NCBI GenBank assembly: GCA_045531455.1
Contig: JAZSEA010000101.1
Location: forward strand, 1 to 64,000
Length of the DNA: 64,000 bases
Direction: 5' to 3'
Source: CAG-390 sp045531455
Lineage (GTDB): Bacteria > Bacillota > Clostridia > Oscillospirales > CAG-272
A program made the position numbers and the translations under genes. Every line of letters starts with the position of its first letter. The stretch's first letter is position 1. Shown piece by piece: positions 51,109 to 59,100 of the stretch. The notes under the pieces were generated by a model. That model was given only the letters and a program-made list of their open reading frames with translations. It did not search any database and was not told the DNA's origin.

Positions 51109-51461
51109 TAGGCATTGACCTCCTTAGTTTCTCTTTCCTTAACCGCGAGGGTTACATGAGATGTTCTCTTGAGAATTCTGTTGCCCGAACCCTTAGCGCG
51201 GGGCATATATCTCTTGAGAGTAGGACCGGGGCAGACGAAGCACTCGGAAACGTAAAGGTTCTGGGTGTCCATCTGGAAATTGTGGTCAGCATTTGCGATT
51301 GCACTCTTGAGGAGCTTTACGAGCTCGGGAGATGCAGCCTTAGGGGTGTTCTTGAGAATTGCCATAGCAACCTTGGTATCCTTGCCGCGGATAAGATCGA
51401 GAACGACCTTTACCTTACGGGGAGAAATTCTCAAATATTTAAGATAAGCTCTTGCTTCCAT
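51108..51461 (-). CDS. rplV: Ribosomal protein L22
   Basis: 117 residues. YLRISPRKVKVVLDLIRGK and the loop CPGPTLKRYMPRAKGSG, whose tip lines the exit tunnel. 20 bases after rpsS; overlaps rpsC by one base. Confidence 0.98.
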   Translation of the reverse strand: MEARAYLKYLRISPRKVKVVLDLIRGKDTKVAMAILKNTPKAASPELVKLLKSAIANADHNFQMDTQNLYVSECFVCPGPTLKRYMPRAKGSGNRILKRTSHVTLAVKERETKEVNA

Positions 51462-51481
51462 TATTCTTTCTTCCTCCTCGA

Positions 51482-51763
51482 TTATTTACCGGTGTTGGAT
51501 GTCTTGGTTCCGGCGTGGCCGGGGAAACGACGGGTGGGAGCGAACTCACCGAGCTTGTGGCCAACCATATCCTCGATAATGTATACCGGAACATGCTTCT
51601 TGCCGTCGTGAACCGCGATGGTGTGTCCTACGAATTCGGGGAATATTGTAGATGCACGGGACCAAGTCTTGATGACTTTCTTCTCGTTCTTTTCGTTCAT
51701 AGCGCGAACTCTGCTGATGAGTTTCTCTTCAACAAAAGGCGCCTTCTTAAGACTTCTGCTCAT
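51482..51763 (-). CDS. rpsS: Ribosomal protein S19
   Basis: 93 residues. MSRSLKKAPFVEEKLI and VGHKLGEFAPTRRFPGHAG are classic. It lies in the 30S head with S13. 14 bases after rplB. Confidence 0.98.
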   Translation of the reverse strand: MSRSLKKAPFVEEKLISRVRAMNEKNEKKVIKTWSRASTIFPEFVGHTIAVHDGKKHVPVYIIEDMVGHKLGEFAPTRRFPGHAGTKTSNTGK

Positions 51764-51777
51764 TCTATATTCCCTCC

Positions 51778-52608
51778 TTATTTAGCGTTTCTGTGCTTTA
51801 CGATGAACTTCTCGGTAAGAGCCTTCTTGTTACGAGTCTTATAACCGAGAGCAGGCTTGCCCCAAGGAGTAAGAGGACCGGGATGACCGATGGGAGAACG
51901 TCCCTCACCACCACCGTGGGGGTGATCGCAGGGGTTCATTACGGAACCGCGAACGGTAGGTCTGATGCCCTTGTGGCGGGTCTTACCAGCCTTACCAACC
52001 TTTACGGTGTCATGCTCGATGTTGCCAACCTGGCCGATTGTAGCCTTGCAGTTGAGAGCAACGATTCTGACCTCGCCGGAAGGAAGACGGATGAGAGCCT
52101 GATCATTCTCTTTCGAGATGAGCTGAGCTGCGGAACCAGCGGAACGGACAAGCTGACCGCCCTTGCCGGGGTGAAGCTCAATGTTGTGGATGAAAGTACC
52201 GGTGGGGATGTTTGCGAGGGGCAGGGTGTTACCGGGCTTGATATCAGCCTCTGCGCCGGAGTAAACAACGTCGCCGTCCTTAAGTCCAACGGGAGCGATG
52301 ATGTAGCTCTTCTTGCCGGACTCGTTCTCGAGGAGAGCGATGTAAGCGGTACGGTTGGGGTCGTACTCGATACCGATAACCTTTGCAGCCTCAGTGTCGT
52401 TACGACGGAAGTCGATGATACGGTACTTAACCTTGTTTCCGCCGCCTCTGTGACGAACGGTGATCTTACCGTAGGAGTTACGTCCTGCGTGCTTCTTCTT
52501 GATAACTACCAGGCTCTTCTCGGGAGAAAACTTGGTGATCTCCTCGAAGGAAGCAACAGACATATGTCTTCTGGCAGGTGTCGTAGGCTTATATTTGATT
52601 GTAGGCAT
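51778..52608 (-). CDS. rplB: Ribosomal protein L2
   Basis: 276 residues. MPTIKYKPTTPARRHMSV, KKHAGRNSYGKITVRHRGGG and the VMNPCDHPHGGGEGRSPIG segment next to the peptidyl transferase centre are present. 17 bases after rplW. Confidence 0.98.
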   Translation of the reverse strand: MPTIKYKPTTPARRHMSVASFEEITKFSPEKSLVVIKKKHAGRNSYGKITVRHRGGGNKVKYRIIDFRRNDTEAAKVIGIEYDPNRTAYIALLENESGKKSYIIAPVGLKDGDVVYSGAEADIKPGNTLPLANIPTGTFIHNIELHPGKGGQLVRSAGSAAQLISKENDQALIRLPSGEVRIVALNCKATIGQVGNIEHDTVKVGKAGKTRHKGIRPTVRGSVMNPCDHPHGGGEGRSPIGHPGPLTPWGKPALGYKTRNKKALTEKFIVKHRNAK

Positions 52609-52625
52609 TATTCGTTTCCTCCTAC

Positions 52626-52922
52626 TTAGTTCATACCGTCGAAGAAGGCGATGGTCTTGGAGTCCTCAGTAAGGGTAACGATGGCCTTCTTCCACTCTGC
52701 GGTGTAGCCATAGTTGTAACGAACTCTCTTTTCCTTGCGCTTCATCATGATGGTATTGACTGCGGCAACCTTTACACCGAACATAACCTCAACTGCGTTT
52801 GCAATCTCAGGCTTGGTTGCGGAAGTCATAACTTTGAATACATACTTCTTCTGATTCATCATATCCATGCTCGCCTCGGTGATAACGGGAGCGATGATGA
52901 TGTCCTGTACCATTTTCTTCAT
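52626..52922 (-). CDS. rplW: Ribosomal protein L23
   Basis: 98 residues. DIIIAPVITEASMDMMNQKKYVF-type start and EIANAVEVMFGVKVAAVNT; it docks trigger factor at the tunnel exit. Its ATG overlaps the rplD stop by one base. Confidence 0.97.
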   Translation of the reverse strand: MKKMVQDIIIAPVITEASMDMMNQKKYVFKVMTSATKPEIANAVEVMFGVKVAAVNTIMMKRKEKRVRYNYGYTAEWKKAIVTLTEDSKTIAFFDGMN

Positions 52923-53608
52923 TATGCGTATACCTCCTCGAGCTTCAGAGCAGCAGCCTTGGTGATTACGAGCTTCTCAGCATTGAGGATCTCATAAACG
53001 TTAAGGGTGTTGCAAAGAGTGGTTTCAGCGGTGGGAATGTTGGCACAGCTCTTAACGACAACGCGGTCAACCTCGGGGAGAACGAGCAGCGTCTTGCATG
53101 CTACGGTCTCGGTGCGGGTCTTAACCTCGCCGCCTTCCTTGTAGTTCTTCTCTACGTCCTTCTGGAGACCGAGAGCGGCAAACATCTTTACCATCTCGGA
53201 GGTCTTGTAGGACTCGAGCTTGCACTCGTCAAGAATGATGAGGTTGCCGTTAGCAGCCTTATCGGAGAGTGCGCTGAAGAGAGCAACTCTCTTGGTCTTC
53301 TTGTTGAGGTCGGTGCGATAGGTGCGGGGCTTAGGTCCGAGAGCGATACCGCCGTGTACCCACTGAGGAGCACGGGTGGAACCCTGACGTGCGCGGCCTG
53401 TACCCTTCTGTCTCCAGGGCTTCTTACCGCCGCCGCTTACCTCGGTACGGGTAAGGGTGGACTGAGTACCCTGTCTCTGGTTGAGCATATAAGCTCTGAC
53501 TGCGGCGTGAAGGACGGAAGCGTTAACCTCAGCTCCGAAAAGCTTCTCGGAGAGGCTCATTTCGCCGACTTCCTTGCCTGTCATATCAAGTACTTTAATG
53601 TTAGGCAT
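52922..53608 (-). CDS. rplD: Ribosomal protein L4
   Basis: 228 residues. The extended loop with RQGTQSTLTRTEVSGGGKKP and WRQKGTGRARQGSTRAPQW reaches the exit tunnel. In E. coli L4 represses the S10 operon through its leader; the long leader here raises the same question. 21 bases after rplC. Confidence 0.97.
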   Translation of the reverse strand: MPNIKVLDMTGKEVGEMSLSEKLFGAEVNASVLHAAVRAYMLNQRQGTQSTLTRTEVSGGGKKPWRQKGTGRARQGSTRAPQWVHGGIALGPKPRTYRTDLNKKTKRVALFSALSDKAANGNLIILDECKLESYKTSEMVKMFAALGLQKDVEKNYKEGGEVKTRTETVACKTLLVLPEVDRVVVKSCANIPTAETTLCNTLNVYEILNAEKLVITKAAALKLEEVYA

Positions 53609-53629
53609 TTGTCATTCCTCCTTGTTTCG

Positions 53630-54259
53630 TCACGCCTTGATCGAGTCGCGGATGAATACGATACCGCCCTTAGCGCCGGGAATAGCGCCGCGAACTGCGA
53701 TAAGGTTGTTCTCTGCGTCGATCTTAGCAACGGCAAGATTAAGAATGGTAACCTGTTCGTTACCGTACTGACCTGCCATCTTCTTGTTCTTGAAAATTCT
53801 CGCAGGGTCGATAACACCCATAGAACCGGACTGACGATGCACAGGGCCAACGCCGTGTGTCATTCTCAGCTTAGCGAGGTTCCAACGCTTGATAGCACCG
53901 GTGTAACCGTGGCCCTTGGTCATACCTGTTACGTCGACCTTCTCGCCAACGGCGAAGGTTTCGACCGATACGACATCACCTACGTTGTAGCCGGAGCAAT
54001 CCTCGAGGCGGAACTCCTTGAGATGCTTCTTGGTGGTAAGTCCGTTCTTTGCGAAATGTCCGATCTCAGCCTTGGTTGCGTGCTTATCCTTGCAATCCTC
54101 AAAGCCAAGCTGTACGGCATTGTAGCCGTCCTGTTCAGCGGTCTTCTTCTGCGATACTACGCAGGGACCTGCCTGGATTATCGTTACCGGGATGACGTTT
54201 CCGACTTCGTCGAAAATCTGAGTCATACCGATCTTCTTACCGATAATTCCCTTTTTCAT
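53630..54259 (-). CDS. rplC: Ribosomal protein L3
   Basis: 209 residues. MKKGIIGKKIGMTQIFDEVG and KGHGYTGAIKRWN are family motifs; L3 lies near the peptidyl transferase centre. It is 115 bases after rpsJ, a gap that holds a small hairpin (CGCTC...GAGCG) and a clear GGAGG. Confidence 0.98.
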   Translation of the reverse strand: MKKGIIGKKIGMTQIFDEVGNVIPVTIIQAGPCVVSQKKTAEQDGYNAVQLGFEDCKDKHATKAEIGHFAKNGLTTKKHLKEFRLEDCSGYNVGDVVSVETFAVGEKVDVTGMTKGHGYTGAIKRWNLAKLRMTHGVGPVHRQSGSMGVIDPARIFKNKKMAGQYGNEQVTILNLAVAKIDAENNLIAVRGAIPGAKGGIVFIRDSIKA

Positions 54260-54374
54260 GTTTTTTCCTCCTGAAGGTTATTGGTTGACGCTGTGAATTT
54301 TACCTCTCGGTATTACGCCAACTTGACCGACAAGCGCTCACTCGGAGCGTTGTGTGGGTGGGGGGCAGGGTTGA

Positions 54375-54686
54375 TTAGAGGGTAACCTGAATATCAACGC
54401 CTGCGGGGAGCTCAATGTTCATCAGTTCTTCGGTGAGTTTCTTCGAAGGCTTCTTGATGTCAATGAGTCTCTTGTGGTTGCGAAGCTCAAACTGCTCACG
54501 GCTGTCCTTGTACTTGTGGACCGCGCGGAGAATGGTTACGATTTCCTTCTCGGTGGGAAGCGGAATGGGACCCGAAACCTCGGCGCCGTTGCGCTTAGCA
54601 ACTTCGACGATCTTTGCGGCTGCCGCGTCAACGAGGGTGTGATCGTAGCTCTTCAGCTTGACTCTGAGCTGTTCCTTAACTGCCAT
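54375..54686 (-). CDS. rpsJ: Ribosomal protein S10
   Basis: 103 residues. VKLKSYDHTLVDAAAAKIVE and GPIPLPTEKEIVTILRAVHK are typical; the loop contacts the 30S head and also NusB/NusG. The ATG at 54686 (MAVKEQLRVKL) has AAGGAGG seven to eight bases upstream; the frame is open further upstream, but that part is leader. First gene of the operon. Confidence 0.98.
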   Translation of the reverse strand: MAVKEQLRVKLKSYDHTLVDAAAAKIVEVAKRNGAEVSGPIPLPTEKEIVTILRAVHKYKDSREQFELRNHKRLIDIKKPSKKLTEELMNIELPAGVDIQVTL

Positions 54687-55041
54687 TGTGTTTTCCTCCT
54701 TGTTTTTTCTCTCGCGTGCGTGCGAATATAATAAAATGTAGCCATTTGCGCAGCGCTGAGAAAAGTTAGGAGCGGATTTTGTTATGCACCGTTCCGTGCG
54801 TTTCGTTTTGCAGCCATACAAAAGCCGAAACCCGCCACTCGCCGCCGTCACGCAAGCACGGCGCGACGCGAATTCCGGATCGTACGGCTACAAAGCCGTC
54901 GTCACGAAGCAACCTTTGAACAGAGGCTGCCCGATGCCTGACATAGCCCACGCGCCCGATCTAATTCGGACTTCTCCACGAAAATTACCCGCATGTTCTT
55001 GCGGCAACCTTTCGCTTCAACGCATACTTCGCACATCAAGC
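54687..55041 (-). promoter_or_regulatory. Long structured 5' leader of the S10 operon
   Basis: About 350 bases lie between the promoter start point (near 55041) and rpsJ. The segment 54770-55000 is GC-rich, unlike ordinary intergenic DNA here, and has several pairing segments: GACGGCTTTGTAGCCGT (hairpin), GGCGCG with CGCGCC, GAATT with AATTC, and two copies of AAAGGTTGC. No T-tracted terminator and no convincing open frame are seen. It probably is a regulatory leader for r-protein control, but it does not match a leader family that I recognise. Confidence 0.5.
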
Positions 55042-55047
55042 TTCAAT

Positions 55048-55076
55048 ATTATATCATATATTTCCTCGGTTTGCAA
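55048..55076 (-). promoter_or_regulatory. Promoter of the S10-spc-alpha operon
   Basis: Minus strand: -35 TTGCAA at 55071-55076 and -10 TATAAT at 55048-55053, spacer 17, with A/T-rich sequence upstream that could act as an UP element. Confidence 0.85.
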
Positions 55077-55172
55077 TAAACAATATAATAAAATATTTAC
55101 CAAAGTTTATACAGCATTTTTGTGCATATTTCACAAATATCCTTGATTTTAGTTCAAAACTGCACAAATTTA

Positions 55173-55200
55173 CCGCCTCCGATTCGTTTTTCGGAGGCGG
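55173..55200 (-). terminator. Terminator after the WYL-like regulator
   Basis: A 10-bp stem CCGCCTCCGA / TCGGAGGCGG with an eight-base loop. The rightward side has the better T run (ATTTTTGG), but no rightward gene needs it, so it probably ends the leftward regulator transcript before the S10 promoter. Confidence 0.7.
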
Positions 55201-55250
55201 ATTTTTGGTTCTTTTGCCCAAAATACGATATCAGCGAGGCGTTTTGTCGA

Positions 55251-55838
55251 TCAATCCCCGCCATTTTCGTCAATTTGCGCATTTTCCTCGGGGTTCTCAC
55301 CGTTTGCCGCTCTCAATCTATCAAGTGACTTGCAAAAATCAAGTCTCAGCCATTCGGGCTCGAGGATACGTATCTCCGCGTCCGAAGCAATAAGCGCACC
55401 AAAGAAAACGCGGATGTTCTGGAATTCGCATATGTACTTACCTTTACTGCCAACTCGTCTTGTAACGAAGGGAGCAAGCTCAAGAGCAACGAGCTTATCG
55501 GGGATCTGAAGCAGAGCCGAATAGGGGATCGAGATCTGCGTTGATTCATCCGATCCTCCGAGCATATCGGCAAGAGCAACGATGTTCGAGATATCGCGCG
55601 GGTCCTCGACTCTGATAGAATCGGGGAGCGAAAAGGGCTCGGTATAGTAGTATCCCTGTCTCGAGCGGTCAAACGCGATAGGCGCGCCGATCTTTCGCTT
55701 GAGATAATCGCAGTCACGCTGTGCCTGACGGTGGGAGATGCCAAATCTCTCGGACAGACGCATAGCGTTCGGATAGTACTCATCCTTTATTCTTTTATGA
55801 AGCCATATAATTCTTTCAACAGCAAAATCTACCGACAT
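55251..55838 (-). CDS. Short WYL/YafY-like transcriptional regulator
   Basis: 195 residues. The N-terminal helix-turn-helix (YYPNAMRLSERFGISHRQAQRDCDYLKRKI, residues 20-50) and the following GYYYTEPFSLP match DeoR/YafY-type regulators. The C-terminal ASDAEIRILEPEWLR is like the WCX end of WYL proteins. The middle is much shorter than in 300-residue WYL regulators and no W-Y-L motif is visible, so ligand sensing may be lost or different. The target is unknown. It follows a membrane protein gene by 69 bases. Confidence 0.75.
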   Translation of the reverse strand: MSVDFAVERIIWLHKRIKDEYYPNAMRLSERFGISHRQAQRDCDYLKRKIGAPIAFDRSRQGYYYTEPFSLPDSIRVEDPRDISNIVALADMLGGSDESTQISIPYSALLQIPDKLVALELAPFVTRRVGSKGKYICEFQNIRVFFGALIASDAEIRILEPEWLRLDFCKSLDRLRAANGENPEENAQIDENGGD

Positions 55839-55907
55839 ACGTCCGCTCCTCTCATTTCTCGCCTACTGAGAAAATGATGAATTTTGTTATATATAATAAG
55901 GAAGGAA

Positions 55908-56858
55908 TTATTCTTCGCTCTTCTCTTCTTCGACAGTCTCTTCGGCTTCGGGTTCCGGATCGGTCTCAACCTTTACACATCTTACGAACGCGTTGGTCCT
56001 TGCGAGAATGTAGAAGCTCATTACGAGGCAGAAGAAAGCCTCTACGCAGAAATCACCCTTTGAAAGCTTCCCCGAGAAAAATCCGACGATCTCGGATACT
56101 CCGCCGACGAACGCAAGGAAGAAGGCAAGGCATCCGCTGATAAAGAATCTGCGAGGACGTGCGTGTTCATCCGATACGTAAAATCTTTCCTCGCAAAGGA
56201 AGTAGAACATAACTGCAATAAGCGCGAACTGAAGCACAAGCTTCGAGGGATGGTTCATCTGAACTTTCATATCAAAATAGATCTCGGCAACACCGACGAG
56301 CGCACGGATTATCGGGAAGAATCCGAGGATAGCGGAAAGCTTCGCCTTCGGCACCTTGGAGGAACGAACGAAGAAGCACGCCGCAGTAAGGACCGACGCA
56401 AGTACGCCCGCGATCTCAATGATGGCGGTAGCTCGGATCATATAGGAATTCTCCGCTTTGAATGCAGGGTTGAAAATAAACTTGTAGTAAGTGAACTTAT
56501 CTTCGCCGATCAGAGTATAAACCTTGTAGGCAAAGTCTGCAAGCATTACGAATCCAGCAAAGCAAGCAGAAAAGAAGATCGAATTCGCGCTGTTGTCAAT
56601 CTTCGCCGAAAGCTTTGCTTCCTTTGATATAAATATAAAGCCCGCAAGGAAGAAGATCGAGCATACCACGAGCATCGAGCTAACCGTATCGCTGAAAAAG
56701 CCATCGTTGAAATATCCGATCTCGGCATCAAACGAAGTGAAGAATGCAATAGATCGCAGCAATGCGGCAAGCGGCGCAAAGGTCAGCGCGATCATAAAGA
56801 AGAGATCAATATTTTTCAAAGCCGACTCTTTATCGCGGCTCAAAAGCGTAAAAGACAT
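55908..56858 (-). CDS. Polytopic membrane protein of unknown function
   Basis: 316 residues with about eight hydrophobic segments (near 20-40, 58-78, 90-112, 145-165, 175-192, 205-220, 238-258 and 270-290) and a very acidic C-terminus (EPEAEETVEEEKSEE). No family is recognised. It has a possible promoter (TATAAT on the minus strand at 56891-56896, no clear -35). Its product is probably a cytoplasmic membrane protein with a charged tail inside. It is co-directional with the WYL-like regulator. Confidence 0.7.
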   Translation of the reverse strand: MSFTLLSRDKESALKNIDLFFMIALTFAPLAALLRSIAFFTSFDAEIGYFNDGFFSDTVSSMLVVCSIFFLAGFIFISKEAKLSAKIDNSANSIFFSACFAGFVMLADFAYKVYTLIGEDKFTYYKFIFNPAFKAENSYMIRATAIIEIAGVLASVLTAACFFVRSSKVPKAKLSAILGFFPIIRALVGVAEIYFDMKVQMNHPSKLVLQFALIAVMFYFLCEERFYVSDEHARPRRFFISGCLAFFLAFVGGVSEIVGFFSGKLSKGDFCVEAFFCLVMSFYILARTNAFVRCVKVETDPEPEAEETVEEEKSEE

Positions 56859-57009
56859 TTCATTACCTTTCTATAATATATATTCATTTTATTATACACC
56901 CGAAATGTGAACCTGATGTAAACAACGGCATCTTCATTCCCATAATTAAAGGAAAATATTACGAAACAAAAATATTTTTTAAAAAACAAAAATTTTTTTC
57001 AAAAACCTA

Positions 57010-57038
57010 TTGACAAATAGATCGGAATATGGTATAAT
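57010..57038 (+). promoter_or_regulatory. Promoter of rplJ-rplL with upstream A/T-rich UP element
   Basis: TTGACA at 57010-57015 and TATAAT at 57033-57038, spacer 17: full consensus. The 50 bases upstream are runs of A and T (56955-57003), as in strong ribosomal promoters. Confidence 0.92.
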
Positions 57039-57044
57039 CTATGC

Positions 57045-57185
57045 CGTTATCCAAAGACAGCAGGTTCCCGTAAAAGCGAATGCCATCCTGCCGAGGAAGA
57101 TTAATCAGTTTAATACTTGATCTATGTCTTTCTTTCGGTGCGCGTCGCTCTCGGGAGAAGGATATTTTTTTACGAACACAAACCA
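57045..57185 (+). promoter_or_regulatory. Ribosomal protein L10 leader RNA
   Basis: The transcript starts with ATCCAAAGACAGCAGGTTCCCG and CATCCTGCCGAGG, the conserved part of the L10 leader, in which CAGCAGG pairs with CCTGC. The L10(L12)4 complex binds this RNA and represses its own translation. It fills the 160 bases between promoter and rplJ. I rest the call on motif and position, not on a covariance search. Confidence 0.85.
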
Positions 57186-57201
57186 TTAGGAGGTTAAACA
57201 C

Positions 57202-57732
57202 ATGCCCAGCAAAGCTATACTTGAGCAGAAGCAGCAGGTTGTCTCCGAGCTTTCCGAGAAGATTCGCAACTCGGTTTCCGGCGTAGTTGTTAACTACCAG
57301 GGAATCACCGTTGAGGATGATACCAAGCTCCGTAAGGAACTCCGCGAAGCAGGCGTTTCTTACCAGGTAGTAAAGAACACCCTCACCGGCAGAGCATGCG
57401 AAGAGTGCGGCTACGGTGAAATCAAGCAGTATCTCTCCGGTATGACCGCTATCGCAGTCAGCCCCGAAGATGCAGTAGCTCCCGCTAAGATCCTCAAGCA
57501 GTATGCTGACAAGATCGAGTCCTTCACTCTTCTGGCAGGTTATTGTGACGGCGAAGTTATCGACGCCGCTGCAGTTGAAAGACTTGCTTCCATTCCTTCG
57601 AAGGAAACTCTCATTGCACAGTTGCTCGCTTGCATCCAGTCTCCCCTTACCAAATTCGTCTATGTTCTTGACCAGGTTGCCAAGAAGGACGAGCAGCCCG
57701 CTGAGGCTGCAGAAGCTCCCGCAGAGGCGTAA
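57202..57732 (+). CDS. rplJ: Ribosomal protein L10
   Basis: 176 residues. MPSKAILEQKQQVVSELSEK, VNYQGITVEDDTKLRKELRE and VKNTLTGRACEE are the N-terminal rRNA-binding part; the C-terminal helix binds L12 dimers. The tail is Ala/Glu-rich. rplK, rplA, nusG and rpoB, common neighbours, are not in the window. Confidence 0.97.
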   Translation: MPSKAILEQKQQVVSELSEKIRNSVSGVVVNYQGITVEDDTKLRKELREAGVSYQVVKNTLTGRACEECGYGEIKQYLSGMTAIAVSPEDAVAPAKILKQYADKIESFTLLAGYCDGEVIDAAAVERLASIPSKETLIAQLLACIQSPLTKFVYVLDQVAKKDEQPAEAAEAPAEA

Positions 57733-57777
57733 AGCTCTCGCGGCATAACATTTAAATATTCCAGGAGGTCATTTAAA

Positions 57778-58158
57778 ATGGCAAACGAAAAGATTACCGC
57801 TATCCTTGAATCCATCAAGGCACTTACCGTTCTTGAGCTCTCCGAGCTCGTATCCGCATGTGAGGAAGAGTTCGGCGTATCCGCTGCTAACGTTTCCGCA
57901 GGTGCAGCTGCAGGTGCAGCTCCCGCTGCTGCAGCAGTTGAAGAGAAGACCGAGTTCGACGTAGTTCTCGCAAGCTTCGGCGCTAACAAGCTCGCTGTTA
58001 TCAAGGCTGTTCGTGAGATCACCGGCCTTGGACTTAAGGAAGCTAAGGAGCTCGTTGAGGGTGCTCCCAAGACCCTTAAGGAAGGCGTTGCTAAGGAAGA
58101 GGCAGAGTCCATCAAGACCGCTCTTACCGAGGCTGGCGCTACCGTTGAGATTAAGTAA
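57778..58158 (+). CDS. rplL: Ribosomal protein L7/L12
   Basis: 126 residues. The N-terminal dimer domain (ILESIKALTVLELSELVSACEEEFG), an Ala-rich hinge (residues 38-55) and the C-terminal factor-binding domain (KLAVIKAVREITGLGLKEAK). It recruits elongation factors. 45 bases after rplJ, followed by a terminator. Confidence 0.98.
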   Translation: MANEKITAILESIKALTVLELSELVSACEEEFGVSAANVSAGAAAGAAPAAAAVEEKTEFDVVLASFGANKLAVIKAVREITGLGLKEAKELVEGAPKTLKEGVAKEEAESIKTALTEAGATVEIK

Positions 58159-58203
58159 TTTAATCAACAACAAAATTTGCACATCCGAAAATCCTTGCTG
58201 TGC

Positions 58204-58235
58204 AAAAAACCGATGCGGAAACGCATCGGTTTTTT
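58204..58235. terminator. Bidirectional terminator between rplL and manA
   Basis: AAAAAACCGATGCG-GAAA-CGCATCGGTTTTTT: a 14-bp stem with A and T ends, usable from both directions. Confidence 0.93.
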
Positions 58236-58239
58236 GTTT

Positions 58240-59100
58240 TTATACGGTTGTTTTAATAAACTTGGCTTTACCCTCGATGTGATACTTCTCTTCTCCCTCG
58301 GGGATATAAACCGAGTCGCGGTCGTGCAAAGGATATTTTTCTTCGCCGCACACTATTGAAGCTTCGCCAGAAACGAGAGTCAGCGAAATAAATCCGTCTC
58401 GTTTCGCACAGATCTCCGCAGAGCCGTCAACTTCGATAAGCTCGGCACGAAAATACTCACATTCTGCAAGCAGATCGGAAGTAGTCGCTGCAGGAAGATC
58501 AATCTTCTTGAGAGACATTGCCGCTTCCTTAAGGTGAAGCTCGCGCGGTCTGCCGTAATCGTACATACGGAAGGTGGTATCGCAATTCTGCTGAACCTCG
58601 CAGATGTAGTTACCTCCGCCGATCGCATGAGGAGTTCCCGAGGGGATGTAATAGCATTCACCCGAGCGGACCGAGATCTTTTCAAGATACGGCGTAGGAT
58701 CGTCACCGTTCAGCACTGCTTTGCGGAATTCTTCGATAACTGCATCCTCTTTCATACCGAGATAAATATAGGAACCCGGAAGAGCGTCGATGATATACCA
58801 CATCTCGCTCTTTCCTCCCTCGCCGCCCATACGGGCGGCTGTTTCATCATCGGGATGGACCTGTATCGAAAGAGTTTCCTTTGAATCGATAAATTTGATA
58901 AGCAGTGGGAATTTGCCGCGAACGCCGAGCACATCAGAAAGCGTTTTACCGGCATATTCTCCGTTCGTAACGATACTGTTATCATCATCTCTGACCGAGA
59001 GAACCCAATCCTCGCCCGTGGGGGGATCTGTTTTTTTGAGACGGCTTCCGCCCCAGACGCGCTCCTTATAAATATGGGAAAGTATCAGCGGATATTTCAT
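58240..59100 (-). CDS. manA: Mannose-6-phosphate isomerase, class I
   Basis: 286 residues. Interconverts mannose-6-phosphate and fructose-6-phosphate; zinc enzyme. Metal ligands lie in SIQVHPDDETAA (Gln, His), GKSEMWYII (Glu) and PSGTPHAIGGG (His). The length is that of the short Firmicutes form. Its ATG overlaps the stop of the large PHP protein by four bases, so the two are translationally coupled. Confidence 0.94.
   Translation of the reverse strand: MKYPLILSHIYKERVWGGSRLKKTDPPTGEDWVLSVRDDDNSIVTNGEYAGKTLSDVLGVRGKFPLLIKFIDSKETLSIQVHPDDETAARMGGEGGKSEMWYIIDALPGSYIYLGMKEDAVIEEFRKAVLNGDDPTPYLEKISVRSGECYYIPSGTPHAIGGGNYICEVQQNCDTTFRMYDYGRPRELHLKEAAMSLKKIDLPAATTSDLLAECEYFRAELIEVDGSAEICAKRDGFISLTLVSGEASIVCGEEKYPLHDRDSVYIPEGEEKYHIEGKAKFIKTTV

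Noticed and set aside
54760..55000. Resemblance of the S10 leader to RNase P RNA (GGAGAAGTCC and a later ACAAAA-like segment)
   Set aside because: Other conserved RNase P blocks are absent and the length and order do not fit.
54784..55146. Rightward 120-codon frame in the S10 leader
   Set aside because: No ribosome site, odd composition, and it runs against the leader of a highly expressed operon.
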